NCBI GenBank assembly: GCA_947441075.1
Contig: CANESK010000004.1
Coordinates: 1-48,946, forward strand
Origin: Verrucomicrobia subdivision 6 bacterium
GTDB taxonomy: Bacteria; Verrucomicrobiota; Verrucomicrobiia; Methylacidiphilales; Verrucolacustridaceae
DNA length: 48,946 nt
Reading direction: 5' to 3'
Of this stretch, positions 1 through 8,248 are shown one piece after another. The notes under the pieces were generated by a model that saw nothing but the letters and a program-made list of their open reading frames with translations, was not told where the DNA came from and made no database searches. The number at the start of each line of letters is the position of its first letter. The first letter of the stretch is position 1. The position numbers were made by a program, and so were the translations under genes.

Positions 1-250
1 CTGCTGCATTGGCTTTGGTGATCATATCCCTGCTCACCTCGTGCTTGCCCAAATTGTAGGTGTAGGCCACCGAGCCCGCAGGATTAGGACTCCCCGTTGT
101 ATCCGCCGCGTTACCAGGATTGCCGATCGTTACAAATTCCATCGTGAACGCATTGGCCCCACTGCCAAAAGTTTCTAGTAAAGATGTTGCCGAGGCGGTC
201 TGGTAGCCCAGAGCTAGTACAATAAATAATAATTTTAAATTTTTATTCAT
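1..250 (-). CDS. Secreted SUMF1/formylglycine-generating-enzyme-like protein, 3' truncated by window edge
   Basis: Reading leftward from an ATG at 250 gives 83 codons with no stop before the window edge, so only the N-terminus is present. The first ~22 residues (MNKNLKLLFIVLALGYQTAS) form a signal peptide. Then comes MEFVTIGNPGNAADTTG followed by VAYTYNLGKHEVSRDM. This pairing of an [FV]VTIG-NAAD-TG stretch with a Y-x-[LM]-GK-x-EV stretch is typical of the start of SUMF1 domains in secreted, often PEP-CTERM-anchored, proteins of Verrucomicrobiota and Planctomycetota. Those proteins share the fold of formylglycine-generating enzyme, but most are not shown to mature sulfatases. The catalytic cysteines would lie in the missing part, so activity cannot be judged. 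The upstream region is AT-rich compared with the rest of the window. Confidence 0.7.
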   Translation of the reverse strand, partial: MNKNLKLLFIVLALGYQTASATSLLETFGSGANAFTMEFVTIGNPGNAADTTGSPNPAGSVAYTYNLGKHEVSRDMITKANAA

Positions 251-402
251 ATGGCAATAAAGCACTAATTCTAATAATAGCAAGTTATTGTGCATTATGT
301 ATTTATTAAATACCTTGGAAGGTGTTGCTGGGTAGTCACTCGCCTTCTATTTGCCGCCGACCCACTTAACCACTTCCTCACGCCAAGTCCACGCGTAAGC
401 GT

Positions 403-420
403 GTCCCGCGAACGCGGGGC
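403..420. repeat. Small palindrome, REP-like copy 1
   Basis: GTCCCGC (403-409), loop GAAC, GCGGGGC (414-420): a 7-bp stem with one G-T wobble. It has almost the same stem and loop as the palindrome at 606-623, which suggests a dispersed intergenic element rather than a gene-specific terminator. No T tract follows on either strand. Confidence 0.5.
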
Positions 421-439
421 GCATCGCCACGTTTACTCC

Positions 440-496
440 AAAACCACACTCGCCCCTTCCCACATTCTCACTCTCCCAAATTTTGCGTCCTTTGCG
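440..496. repeat. Dispersed intergenic repeat, copy A
   Basis: It shares AAAACCACA (440-448), the 15-mer TTCCCACATTCTCAC (457-471) and CCTTTGCG (489-496) with 44075-44152, in the same order and orientation but with different spacing. Both copies are intergenic. The CCTTTGCG block resembles degenerate TTTGCG-rich intergenic sequence seen in many environmental bacterial genomes; this comparison is from memory. Confidence 0.5.
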
Positions 497-605
497 ACTC
501 TACATCATACGCTTTTCGGGGCTTGCTTGAGCAATCTCTTCCCCAATCCGCGCGTCAGCGCAACGTAGTAGGGTTCGCGCCATTTGCGTGCCTATGCGCG
601 TCTGC

Positions 606-623
606 GTCCCGCGAATGCGGGAC
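606..623. repeat. Small palindrome, REP-like copy 2
   Basis: A perfect 7-bp inverted repeat, GTCCCGC (606-612), loop GAAT, GCGGGAC (617-623), followed by GTGAGTA. It is about 100 bases before the MORN gene. Its likeness to 403-420 and, more loosely, to 36026-36043 supports one small palindromic family. Confidence 0.55.
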
Positions 624-719
624 GTGAGTAATCCTCATCCCGTAATCGTGGCGTTCTCGCCGCCTACCCTGTACTCAAACACCCTCCCTTTTCTAATTTT
701 TCTGGCCTAAACTAACTGT

Positions 720-2258
720 ATGCGTCGTCGGCTACCCCTGCTTGCTCTCCTCCTCACCACCTCCCTCATCCACGCCCAATCGGAAGTCGGCCTTATCATC
801 AATGCCCTCCTTCAAGGTCTTCAAGCCGCCGACGCCATCCGCCAATCGGTTGATCGTGCCAACCAGTTCCCCACTCCGCCCAATCAACCCCTTGGCGATC
901 CCATCTGGAATTACGACGAGGCCTCTCTCGTCCCCTCCCACGTCCTGCGCGACGGACCCTACCGCAATCTCCAAGGCGAAATGGTCCTCAGCGCCCGTCA
1001 GTCGAAACCCCATACCATTGAACTTCTTTTCTATCGATCCAACGGCTCTCTCTCCCGTCGGGAGTTTTGCCAGTCCGATCGCCGCGACGGTCACCGCGTC
1101 GACCTCGACGACAAAGGTCACAAAACCTCCGAAGGCCCCATCCGCTCAGGCTTACCCGAAGGCGACTGGCAGTTCTACTCCACCGATGGATCTCTCCAGG
1201 CTGAAACCCGTATGACCGCAGGCCAAATGACAGGCCCCCAAACTCTCTTCGGTGGCGACGGAAAAACCCGCGCCTCCAACACTCTCCTCAAGGGCAAACG
1301 CGAGGGGCCCTCCACTCTTTTCCACCCCGATGGCTCCGTTTCCGATAATCTTTTCTACTCCGCCGATAAACTCAACGGCCCCGCCACTGGCTGGTGGTCC
1401 TCTGGTCAACCGCGCTACTCCGCCACCTGGAAAAATGGTCAACTCGATGGACCCAGCTTAGAAAACTTCCCCTCGGGCCAAAAGAAATCAGAAACTCTCT
1501 ATGTTCTCGGAAAAAAGGAGGGCCCTTCCCGCGAATGGAATAACCAAGAATCTCTTCTTATCGAGGAAAACTATCAAAACAATCTCCGCCAAGGCCCCTC
1601 CTTCACCTACTCCCCTTCTGGGGTCAAACTCTCCGAAACCCTTTACCATAAAGGTAAGAAAAACGGCTGGGCCGGTATCTGGTCACCCCAAGGAAACAAA
1701 ATTTCCGAAGGAGATTGGCGCAACGATCAACTCGAGGGACCCCTCCGCGAATACTACTCGGACGGAAAACTTCGCGCCTCCGCCACCTATCTCCACGGCA
1801 AAAAAGAGGGCCCCTATCAAACCTTCGCCCCCAATGGAACTCTGACCACCTCCGCCGAATTCAAAGCCGACATACTCATCGGTCCCATCACTCTCTACTA
1901 CCCCCAAGGCCAGCCCTTTGCCGAATGTCTCTACGACGGGGATCGCCTCTCAGGGGGAAAACTTCTCTACCCCGACGGCAAACCCCTCGGCCAGTTCGGC
2001 CCCGTTCTTCCACCCGCTACCAATAAAATCAGCTCTCTCCTCCTCCAGTATCCCGATGGCCGCCCTCTCAGCTCCGCTCAGTACGATCCCCGCTTAGGCA
2101 AAACTACCTGGCAAGGCTGGCACCCCGACGGATCCCCAATCGGTAATTTCGATAGCCTCACTCACAAAGACTCCAAGCTATGGCTCGAACAACAGTCCTC
2201 CCTCGAACAGCAGATCGGCCTCTCCTTCCCTTCCGAATTTAATCTTCTCCCACGCTGA
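720..2258 (+). CDS. Secreted MORN-repeat (YwqK-type) protein
   Basis: 512 residues. An N-terminal signal peptide (MRRRLPLLALLLTTSLIHAQ) indicates export. From about residue 100 to 470 the chain is a run of roughly 23-residue repeats of the form [DE]GP-x3-[FY]-x-[ST]-G-x-L-x3-[TS]-x-Y-x2-G-x-[KL], for example EGPSREW, NGWAGIWSPQG, EGPLREYYSDGKL and EGPYQTFAPNG. This is the MORN_2 pattern found in proteins often labelled YwqK-family antitoxin; that label is by homology and does not imply a toxin here. MORN arrays form beta-hairpin ribbons that usually act as interaction or lipid-contacting surfaces. No catalytic domain is visible. The ATG has no clear Shine-Dalgarno, as for most plus-strand genes here. 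It is convergent with the LptF/G gene, 118 bases away. The array is confident; the function is unknown. Confidence 0.8.
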   Translation: MRRRLPLLALLLTTSLIHAQSEVGLIINALLQGLQAADAIRQSVDRANQFPTPPNQPLGDPIWNYDEASLVPSHVLRDGPYRNLQGEMVLSARQSKPHTIELLFYRSNGSLSRREFCQSDRRDGHRVDLDDKGHKTSEGPIRSGLPEGDWQFYSTDGSLQAETRMTAGQMTGPQTLFGGDGKTRASNTLLKGKREGPSTLFHPDGSVSDNLFYSADKLNGPATGWWSSGQPRYSATWKNGQLDGPSLENFPSGQKKSETLYVLGKKEGPSREWNNQESLLIEENYQNNLRQGPSFTYSPSGVKLSETLYHKGKKNGWAGIWSPQGNKISEGDWRNDQLEGPLREYYSDGKLRASATYLHGKKEGPYQTFAPNGTLTTSAEFKADILIGPITLYYPQGQPFAECLYDGDRLSGGKLLYPDGKPLGQFGPVLPPATNKISSLLLQYPDGRPLSSAQYDPRLGKTTWQGWHPDGSPIGNFDSLTHKDSKLWLEQQSSLEQQIGLSFPSEFNLLPR

Positions 2259-2376
2259 CTATCTCAAAATTCGTGCATGGGAATCCCAGACATCCCTAAT
2301 TCTCGAGCCTCTTCTTCTATTTCTGTTTCGCCATCCACCAAGGCGGGTAAGCAGCCTCATGAAAACGTTGGGTTAC

Positions 2377-3498
2377 TCAGCTTTGCTGAAAATTCGCCCG
2401 CCAAAGAAGAAAGAAGCCGTACCCCTGCAAAATCAAATTCGGCATCCAAACAATCAACTCAGGATACGCCCCACCCCGATTCTTCAATCCCTCCGCCAGT
2501 AAAATCAGGGCGTAGTAGGCCATGACCAAAAAGAAACTGATCACCACCCCCACCGAGGTCTCCTTTCGCTGCACTCGAATTCCCAGCGGAATCCCCACCA
2601 ACAAAAGCGTAAACGGAGCCAAGGCAAAACTAATCCGCTTCTGCATCTCGGTTAACATCGGATAAATCTGCTTCGGATCAACAAACCCCTCCACCGGACT
2701 CAAAATCCTCTTGGCTAAATCCCCCATGGCCGCAATCCGAATATCTTTCATATCATCTGGGTTCAGGAAACTTCGTAAGGAGATTTTTAAAGGCAACTGG
2801 TCCGCACTCAACCCCGCCCGAATCCCGTTTAAATCAGCCGGATTCTCCCCTCGCTCCTCCTGACGCGCTTTCTGCAAGGTGATCGTCAAACTCAAGTCAT
2901 CCAAATCGGCCGAAAGACTGCCCTTCTCCGCCCGAATATTTCGGCGCGGGATACCCGCAGGATCCAACTCCCAGATATTAATATCAGTCAGATCGGTTCC
3001 ATTTTTCTTTCCAATGTAAATCCGGTACCCAGGGAATCGGTCCATCGCCTCCCCCGCTCGAATCAGAAAAGCAGGATTGTCGCGGCCAATATCCAAGAGA
3101 ACTGACTTAAATTTCTGCAGGGTCAGCGGAACCAAAACCGCATTGTTATAAAAACAGATTCCCGAGATAAAGAGCCCAAAGAGAATCACTGGTGCCACCA
3201 ACGGAATCAGCCCAATCCCTGCCGCCCGAATCGCCTGCAACTCCAGATCCTGCGACATCCGGCCGAAGACAATCAAGGCCGCCACCAAAATCCCCCACGG
3301 CATCGTAAAGGTCAACGCCTGCGGGATTAGCAGCCCCACCATTTTAAAGATTAGGCTGATCGGCAGCTCATCGTTCACCAGCAGCTCGAAGATCTGCTTA
3401 AAAGCATTTCCCAAAACAATGATCGCTGAAAGCACCGCCACCGCCCCAGCAGTCGCGGCCATCATCTGCCCAGTAAGGTAACGATAAAGAATACTCAA
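2377..3498 (-). CDS. LptF/LptG-family permease (YjgP/YjgQ)
   Basis: Inner-membrane subunit of the LptBFG transporter, which extracts lipopolysaccharide from the inner membrane. The chain has the family layout: N-terminal ILYRYLTGQ motif, transmembrane helices near both ends, and a periplasmic beta-jellyroll between them (RAGEAMDRFPGYRIYIGKK and following). I place the start at the TTG at 3498. It overlaps the TGA of the upstream glycosyltransferase as TTGA and puts the conserved L-x-R-Y-L motif at the N-terminus (373 aa). The ATG at 3612 would add 38 residues encoded inside the upstream gene with no family resemblance. LptF and LptG cannot be told apart here. No partner permease, lptB or lptA is in the window. 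Confidence 0.85.
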   Translation of the reverse strand: MSILYRYLTGQMMAATAGAVAVLSAIIVLGNAFKQIFELLVNDELPISLIFKMVGLLIPQALTFTMPWGILVAALIVFGRMSQDLELQAIRAAGIGLIPLVAPVILFGLFISGICFYNNAVLVPLTLQKFKSVLLDIGRDNPAFLIRAGEAMDRFPGYRIYIGKKNGTDLTDINIWELDPAGIPRRNIRAEKGSLSADLDDLSLTITLQKARQEERGENPADLNGIRAGLSADQLPLKISLRSFLNPDDMKDIRIAAMGDLAKRILSPVEGFVDPKQIYPMLTEMQKRISFALAPFTLLLVGIPLGIRVQRKETSVGVVISFFLVMAYYALILLAEGLKNRGGAYPELIVWMPNLILQGYGFFLLWRANFQQS

Positions 3499-5012
3499 GG
3501 GGTTCTTGGCTTTCGGCTGAAAGCCAGCCTGTCCTGCCAGGTGGTAGGTTGTCCACTCTTCAGACCACGACACTCGTAGAAATGAAAGGTCGGGCCCGTC
3601 GGCTTTCCCCATGTTGAGCGCCGATAAGTCTTCACCACCTTGACTGATTCAAAATCCCTTGCGATCGGCGGTAACGGATTAGGCTGCTCCGCTACGTAAA
3701 GCCCCGTGCTGCCCGAGGGAAAGGTCTCCCGATAGCTGGGCCAAATGGAATACTGAGTCATGATCTGAGGCCAATCAGGAGTAAAGGCTCGCGGCCGATC
3801 GGGCAAATAGAACGAAAGTAAACTGGCCGTTTGATACTCATCCGCTACGACGAAATCGGCACCAATCTCTTGGCGAACTTTTTCCGCCTCCACCGCCAAG
3901 TCATTCCACCCCTTCGCCCGATCAAGCGGATTATTCTTAAAATGAAGCGGGAGGAAATCGTGGAGTAACGCTGTTTCCACAAATCCCATCAACAATCCAG
4001 CGACCATCACGCCGCGCCAGACACTCTTTCCCTCGCTCCACTTTTGCACCGCCCAACCCGCCCCCAAGACTAATCCCGCCAACAAAGCTGGCGCCGTCCA
4101 ATTCCCGTTGGCGGTTTTATTTAAACTGATCCAGCCATACACCACAAAGAGTGGCCAAAAAAGGGTCAGCAGATATTTCTCTCCCTCTCCCGCCTGTCGA
4201 CTGGTTGCAGGACGAAAGGCGCCCATCAACATCAGGAAAAAGAGAATCGGAGAAACCACGATTGCCTGCAAAAGCCAGAAACCAGCAAACTTTCCCCAGT
4301 TCACCTGGAAGCCCCGGTCTAAGTCCCCACCCTCAAATAAGTGCATCGCCGTAATCCAGCCATAAAACGCATTCCAGAAAACAATCGGCAGAGCCAGAAG
4401 CACGAAGGTCCCCAACAAAAGCAGCATTCTGCCTGAGAAAAGAAGTTTTCGCCTCCCGGGCACCAGCAGAAGAAAGAGGGCAAAGGAGATTAACTCCGCT
4501 GCATTGGTGTATTTCGCCTGAAAGCCGAACCCAATCCACAATCCGGTCAGGATCCAATAACGCTTCTTCCCGCCCTGCACCGCTTCCCAAAACGAGAGAG
4601 CCGCCGCCGCCCAGAAAAACACACTTAACGGGTCGATCGTCATTAAAATACTGCCTATCGCAAAAAGTGGCATAACCGAAGCGGCCACCACTGCCACCAA
4701 CCCCACCCGCTCACTGTAGAACGCTCGCCCAAGAAGAAAGATCAACCAGCCAGTGCCCGCCGAAAGTAACACTGCGGGCAGACGCACCGCCCAGACATGA
4801 TCCCCCAGAAGAAGGGTGAAAACCCGAATAACAAAAGCCGCCCCAGGCCCCTTTCCATAGTGATTCCAATCCAACGACCGCCCGCACTCCCAGTAGTGCG
4901 CCTCGTCTCCCACCAGATCAAGATGCGGAACAAACCAAAGCCGAAAGAGAGTCACCAACCCAATCCACCCCAGAGCCCAACGGGCTTCTCTGCTTTTCAG
5001 AATCGATCCCAT
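3495..5012 (-). CDS. GT39-family (PMT/ArnT-like) membrane glycosyltransferase
   Basis: 505 residues with about ten or more hydrophobic helices. The first periplasmic loop carries LVGDEAHYWE (Asp36, Glu37), the acidic motif of GT39/GT83 enzymes, followed by HYGKGPGAAFVIR, which matches the family's H-x-x-K-P-P-x region. Such enzymes move a sugar from a polyprenyl phosphate to lipid A, protein or another acceptor on the outer face of the inner membrane. It overlaps the LptF/G permease by four bases (TTGA), so the two are probably co-translated, which favours a lipopolysaccharide-related acceptor. That link is inferred from context only. ATG start at 5012, divergent from yqeY. Confidence 0.8.
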   Translation of the reverse strand: MGSILKSREARWALGWIGLVTLFRLWFVPHLDLVGDEAHYWECGRSLDWNHYGKGPGAAFVIRVFTLLLGDHVWAVRLPAVLLSAGTGWLIFLLGRAFYSERVGLVAVVAASVMPLFAIGSILMTIDPLSVFFWAAAALSFWEAVQGGKKRYWILTGLWIGFGFQAKYTNAAELISFALFLLLVPGRRKLLFSGRMLLLLGTFVLLALPIVFWNAFYGWITAMHLFEGGDLDRGFQVNWGKFAGFWLLQAIVVSPILFFLMLMGAFRPATSRQAGEGEKYLLTLFWPLFVVYGWISLNKTANGNWTAPALLAGLVLGAGWAVQKWSEGKSVWRGVMVAGLLMGFVETALLHDFLPLHFKNNPLDRAKGWNDLAVEAEKVRQEIGADFVVADEYQTASLLSFYLPDRPRAFTPDWPQIMTQYSIWPSYRETFPSGSTGLYVAEQPNPLPPIARDFESVKVVKTYRRSTWGKPTGPTFHFYECRGLKSGQPTTWQDRLAFSRKPRTP

Positions 5013-5100
5013 AGACCGATTCTAGCCGAGTTTCCCCCTCCATCGCAAAGCCTGCGTGCTTACCATTTGACCCCCGCCTGTTCGCTGGTTGAGTAAGCAT

Positions 5101-5553
5101 ATGTCATTAGCCATTAAAATCGACGACCAGATCAAAGAAGCCATGAAAGCCAAGGACGCGGACAGGCTCAGCGTTCTCCGCATGCTGAAGTCCGCCATGA
5201 AATATGCGGTCATCGAAAAGTACGGGGCCGAGGGGGTGGCCAAAGATGAGGATGTCTTGGCCAGCGTTCGTAAAGAAATCAAGAAACGGCAGGACTCCAT
5301 TGAGGCTTTCGAAAAAGGGGGCAGGCCCGAACAAGCCGCCAAAGAAAAAGCCGAAATGAAGATCCTCGAATCCTACCTTCCTGCCGCGATGCCCGAAGCC
5401 GAGCTGGAATCACTCGTCAAAGCAGTCATCGCCGAACTCGGCGCCACCGATAAAAAAGCCATGGGTGCCGTCATGAAAGCCTGCCAGACAAAAGCCGCTG
5501 GTCGTGCCGATAACCGTGCCCTCAGCGCCCTTGTGGGCAAACTCCTGCCCTAA
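5101..5553 (+). CDS. yqeY: GatB/YqeY domain protein
   Basis: 150 residues matching the stand-alone YqeY family along its length: MSLAIKIDDQIKEAMKAKD at the start, RLSVLRMLKSAMK, then the EKGGRPEQAAKEKAEMKIL stretch and the C-terminal DKKAMGAVMKA helix. The family resembles the tail domain of the GatB subunit of Glu-tRNA(Gln) amidotransferase and is thought to bind tRNA; its role is not firmly known. I chose the ATG at 5101 because family members begin at this point; a TTG at 5089 would add four residues. The stop overlaps the stop of the convergent sulfatase gene by four bases (CTAA). Confidence 0.9.
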   Translation: MSLAIKIDDQIKEAMKAKDADRLSVLRMLKSAMKYAVIEKYGAEGVAKDEDVLASVRKEIKKRQDSIEAFEKGGRPEQAAKEKAEMKILESYLPAAMPEAELESLVKAVIAELGATDKKAMGAVMKACQTKAAGRADNRALSALVGKLLP

Positions 5554-6872
5554 TTCTGCTGGCTGGGCGGTCGCTTTTTCCCACCGCCCCCAGGACCCCG
5601 TCGGTCTTTCTGGGGAATATCTTTTAGATACTCTTGGAAAGACTGCGTAAGTTCTTCAACGATCTCCGGATGCTGGCTTGAAAGATCCTTCTTCTCCGAT
5701 GGATCAGACACCACATCAAACAACATCGGCGTTACCCCTTGGCCCTGCCGGGAGGTGATTAATTTCCAAGGTGGCCGAAAAACCGCTACCTCTTTGTTTC
5801 CCATGAAAAAGATCGGACGCTCCGTGGCTTGCCCTCCATGCAAAGAAGGCCAGACGTCCTTTCCATCAAATTTCGGCACGGAGGCCATCTTCACCCCCGT
5901 GAGATCCAGAATCGTCGGAAAAAGATCCGCGACACACATGAACTGCTCGCTCTTTTGTCCAGTCGGCAGAACACTTGGCCAGTTCATCGCCGCCGGCACA
6001 TGAATTCCCCCCTCGAAGACCGTTCCCTTTCCCTCCCTCAAAGTCAGGTTGGTCGAGCCCTTGGTTACGTCCCCGCCATTGTCGGAAAAGAAAATGATCA
6101 GGGTATTTTTTCGTACCCCCTGCTCCTCCAACTCCGCCACCACTCGCCCGACCGCCGCATCCAATCCTGTCATCGCCGCCAAAAGAACAGGACGGCCGCG
6201 CATTCTCCCGTCACCCGCTTCCGCAGGAGGAGCCGCGATTGGGCCGTGAATCGCATTGAAGGCCAGATACAAAAGAAAGGGTCTGCTCTTGTCCCGCTTT
6301 TGCATCAACTTGATCGCCTCATCCGCTAAAAGATCGGTTGAATACCCCACCTCCTCAACAGGTTGGCCGTTCCGCCACCAGTCCAACTCTTGGGTTTTTG
6401 GCTTCATGTGGGTGTTATAATCTACCGCCCCACCCAACAGGCCGTAGTGATGATCGAATCCGCGATTCGTTGGCAGATACTCAGGCCCTGATAAACGATT
6501 CTCCTTCGCCCCGCCCAAGTGCCACTTTCCACACATCCAAGTTTGATACCCTGCATCATGCAGGGCCTGCGGAAGCGTCTGGTACTTTAAATCCAACCCT
6601 GAAAAGTTTTCCACCCCCGTCCTCAAGGTGTGCATCCCTGTCATCAACGCCGCCCGAGTGACACTACAAATCGGGTTTACATAAAAATGTTCTAACCGCA
6701 CCCCCTCCCCTGCCAATCGATCTAGGTTCGGCGTCTTCACCTCAGGATTATTCCAACCGATATCTCCCCAACCCTCGTCGTCCGCCACAAGAATCACTAC
6801 GTTCGGTTTTTCCGTTGCTCCCGAAACCCACCCCGCCGAAAGCATGACTGCGAGAAACGTAATTCTGATCAC
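5550..6872 (-). CDS. Secreted arylsulfatase-type sulfatase
   Basis: Alkaline-phosphatase-superfamily sulfatase, probably cutting sulfate esters from polysaccharide or glycoconjugates outside the cytoplasm. From a GTG at 6872 it has 440 residues and begins with a signal peptide (VIRITFLAVMLSAGWVSGA). The metal-binding start PNVVILVADDEGWGDIGW is clear. The modification motif is CSVTRAALMTG (Cys69), where Cys would become formylglycine; the usual Pro/Ala at +2 is Val. MCGKWHLGG and FFSDNGGD are further family motifs. The GTG overlaps the TGA of the upstream YHYH gene as GTGA, so I prefer it to the ATG at 6935, which lies inside that gene. The C-terminus (RRGPGGGGKKRPPSQQN) is Gly/Pro/basic, like the tails of its neighbours. 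Substrate unknown. Confidence 0.9.
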   Translation of the reverse strand: MIRITFLAVMLSAGWVSGATEKPNVVILVADDEGWGDIGWNNPEVKTPNLDRLAGEGVRLEHFYVNPICSVTRAALMTGMHTLRTGVENFSGLDLKYQTLPQALHDAGYQTWMCGKWHLGGAKENRLSGPEYLPTNRGFDHHYGLLGGAVDYNTHMKPKTQELDWWRNGQPVEEVGYSTDLLADEAIKLMQKRDKSRPFLLYLAFNAIHGPIAAPPAEAGDGRMRGRPVLLAAMTGLDAAVGRVVAELEEQGVRKNTLIIFFSDNGGDVTKGSTNLTLREGKGTVFEGGIHVPAAMNWPSVLPTGQKSEQFMCVADLFPTILDLTGVKMASVPKFDGKDVWPSLHGGQATERPIFFMGNKEVAVFRPPWKLITSRQGQGVTPMLFDVVSDPSEKKDLSSQHPEIVEELTQSFQEYLKDIPQKDRRGPGGGGKKRPPSQQN

Positions 6873-8248
6873 GGTTTCTCTAAAGTTGGAGAACGCGGAA
6901 ATGAAAACCCCTCTCCTCGAGAATACTTCTCCCACATCTTCATCGCGAGCGCCTTCAACTCCTCCAATGAAATCGATCCACTCCCGTCCGCATCCACCTC
7001 AGTAAAGTGCTGTTTCACAAAACCAGCCATCGAAGACCGCACCCCCGGTCCATTCGCCTCCTTCGAACTAATCTTCCCATCTCGATCCGCGTCGTAGCCG
7101 CTGAAAGTCTTGTTCACCTCCGTCATCATCTCCTCCTGACTAAGCTTGCCGTCCTGATCCCCATCCATTTCCGTTAGATGATTTTCAATCCACGGCTTCC
7201 GGGGTTGCCCATTTCCCTCTTTTTGTGACGGACCTCCCCTCTGCCTTTCATCTGGCGGAGGAGGCGGACGATCCCCGCCCTTCCTCTGTTTTCCTTTCTC
7301 ACTTGTTGATTCAGAAATCTTCCCTTCTGGACTCTTGAACGTGAAATGTACGTTTCCGTTAGAAAGTATCTCATAGTTCACCGAGCCAGTCTTGCCTACC
7401 TGCTTGTACTCCAACTGATACTTTTTCTTATCGGCCGAGATGGTAAACCCCGTAATCTTCGCTCCGGGCAAAGGCTCACCTGCCTGTCGCACAGGATTAG
7501 CACTGGGTTGCGGCTCCACTTGCCCACCACCAATCGATACCTCACCGTGAAACCCGCCGTTGATGTAGGGGTAACTTTTGCTCGCGTGGTAGTGATACTC
7601 CCCTGCCACGCTCGTGTGACCGTGAAAGGAATCAAGTCCGTTCACCGTACTGCCATCTGGTTCCGCCAACCCATAAATCGGATACCCATCCAAGGCATAC
7701 CCCAACGGCAAGCTCGGACCCAACCGCTCCGCCAAATACCAAGGAGCCACATGGTAATGGTAATCGTCCGCCCTCCCACAGTGCCCCCCATACTCATCCA
7801 ACTCCCCCGCCAGAAAAGTGTCCGTCCGCCCATCATTCTTAATCGGATTGAAAATCGGAATTCCATTCGCCGCCACCGCGATCGCCCCACGGAAAAAATT
7901 CGTCTTGGCCGACATTCCATTCGCCGCTGGCACAGGATGCAGTGGAATCGACCAAGCATTCCTCAAGTAGTAAGCCTGAGGAAGCGGCACCTGCTGTTGC
8001 CACGCCGTAATTCCCACCATCATCGGATGGTCAGGCAAACCGTCCGACCCCACATAGAGATACTTCTCATCCCAATCCAAAAGAACCGCTTCTGGAAATT
8101 TTTGAAAGGGTTCTGCCGTTTTGGGAGCGGGGCCAGCTTGCTCTGCCGACTTCTTTTTCATCGCCTGATAATCCGCATCCTCAATCATGTGGGCCGACGC
8201 GAATCCCACACCGACAAGCCACAAAAGGAAAACCAGTCGGTGCTTCAC
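6869..8248 (-). CDS. Secreted YHYH-domain protein with C-terminal EF hands
   Basis: 459 residues from a GTG at 8248. The signal peptide is MKHRLVFLLWLVGVGFASA. The core is a YHYH domain with two YHYH tetrads, at about 163-166 (GRADDYHYHVAPW) and 218-221 (AGEYHYHASKSYPY), and the ALDGYPIYG motif between them. A Pro/Gly-rich linker (DRPPPPPDERQRGGPSQKEG) leads to three EF-hand loops: DGDQDGKLSQEE, DADRDGKISSKE and DADGSGSISLEE. YHYH domains have no settled function; clustered His and Tyr suggest metal binding, which is inference. The EF hands should bind calcium outside the cell. Both ends overlap neighbours by GTGA (8245-8248 and 6869-6872), so it sits inside a tightly coupled operon between a second YHYH protein and a sulfatase. 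Confidence 0.88.
   Translation of the reverse strand: MKHRLVFLLWLVGVGFASAHMIEDADYQAMKKKSAEQAGPAPKTAEPFQKFPEAVLLDWDEKYLYVGSDGLPDHPMMVGITAWQQQVPLPQAYYLRNAWSIPLHPVPAANGMSAKTNFFRGAIAVAANGIPIFNPIKNDGRTDTFLAGELDEYGGHCGRADDYHYHVAPWYLAERLGPSLPLGYALDGYPIYGLAEPDGSTVNGLDSFHGHTSVAGEYHYHASKSYPYINGGFHGEVSIGGGQVEPQPSANPVRQAGEPLPGAKITGFTISADKKKYQLEYKQVGKTGSVNYEILSNGNVHFTFKSPEGKISESTSEKGKQRKGGDRPPPPPDERQRGGPSQKEGNGQPRKPWIENHLTEMDGDQDGKLSQEEMMTEVNKTFSGYDADRDGKISSKEANGPGVRSSMAGFVKQHFTEVDADGSGSISLEELKALAMKMWEKYSRGEGFSFPRSPTLEKP

Larger units (their letters stand above)
251..719. other. Long gene-free stretch with small palindromes and a dispersed repeat
   Basis: These 469 bases separate the SUMF1 gene from the MORN-repeat gene. 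The left 70 bases are AT-rich and probably hold the promoter of the minus-strand SUMF1 gene. The rest holds two GC-rich hairpins (403-420 and 606-623), a related sequence near 551-585, and a segment (440-496) that reappears around 44075-44152. A 92-codon reading frame at 290-568 has no family resemblance and runs through the repeats, so I do not call it. No RNA gene is recognised. Confidence 0.6.

Noticed and set aside
1-250. Considered as the formylglycine-generating enzyme for the sulfatase at 5550-6872
   Set aside because: It is exported, truncated before the catalytic cysteines, and is of the surface SUMF1 type; no evidence links it to the sulfatase.
290-568. 92-codon open frame on the plus strand
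   Set aside because: No Shine-Dalgarno, no family resemblance, Pro/His/Arg-rich low-quality sequence, and it runs through palindromes and the dispersed repeat.
2259-2360. 33-residue arginine-rich open frame on the minus strand after the LptF/G gene
   Set aside because: It has no ribosome-binding site or known relatives and fills a short gap between convergent genes; probably chance.
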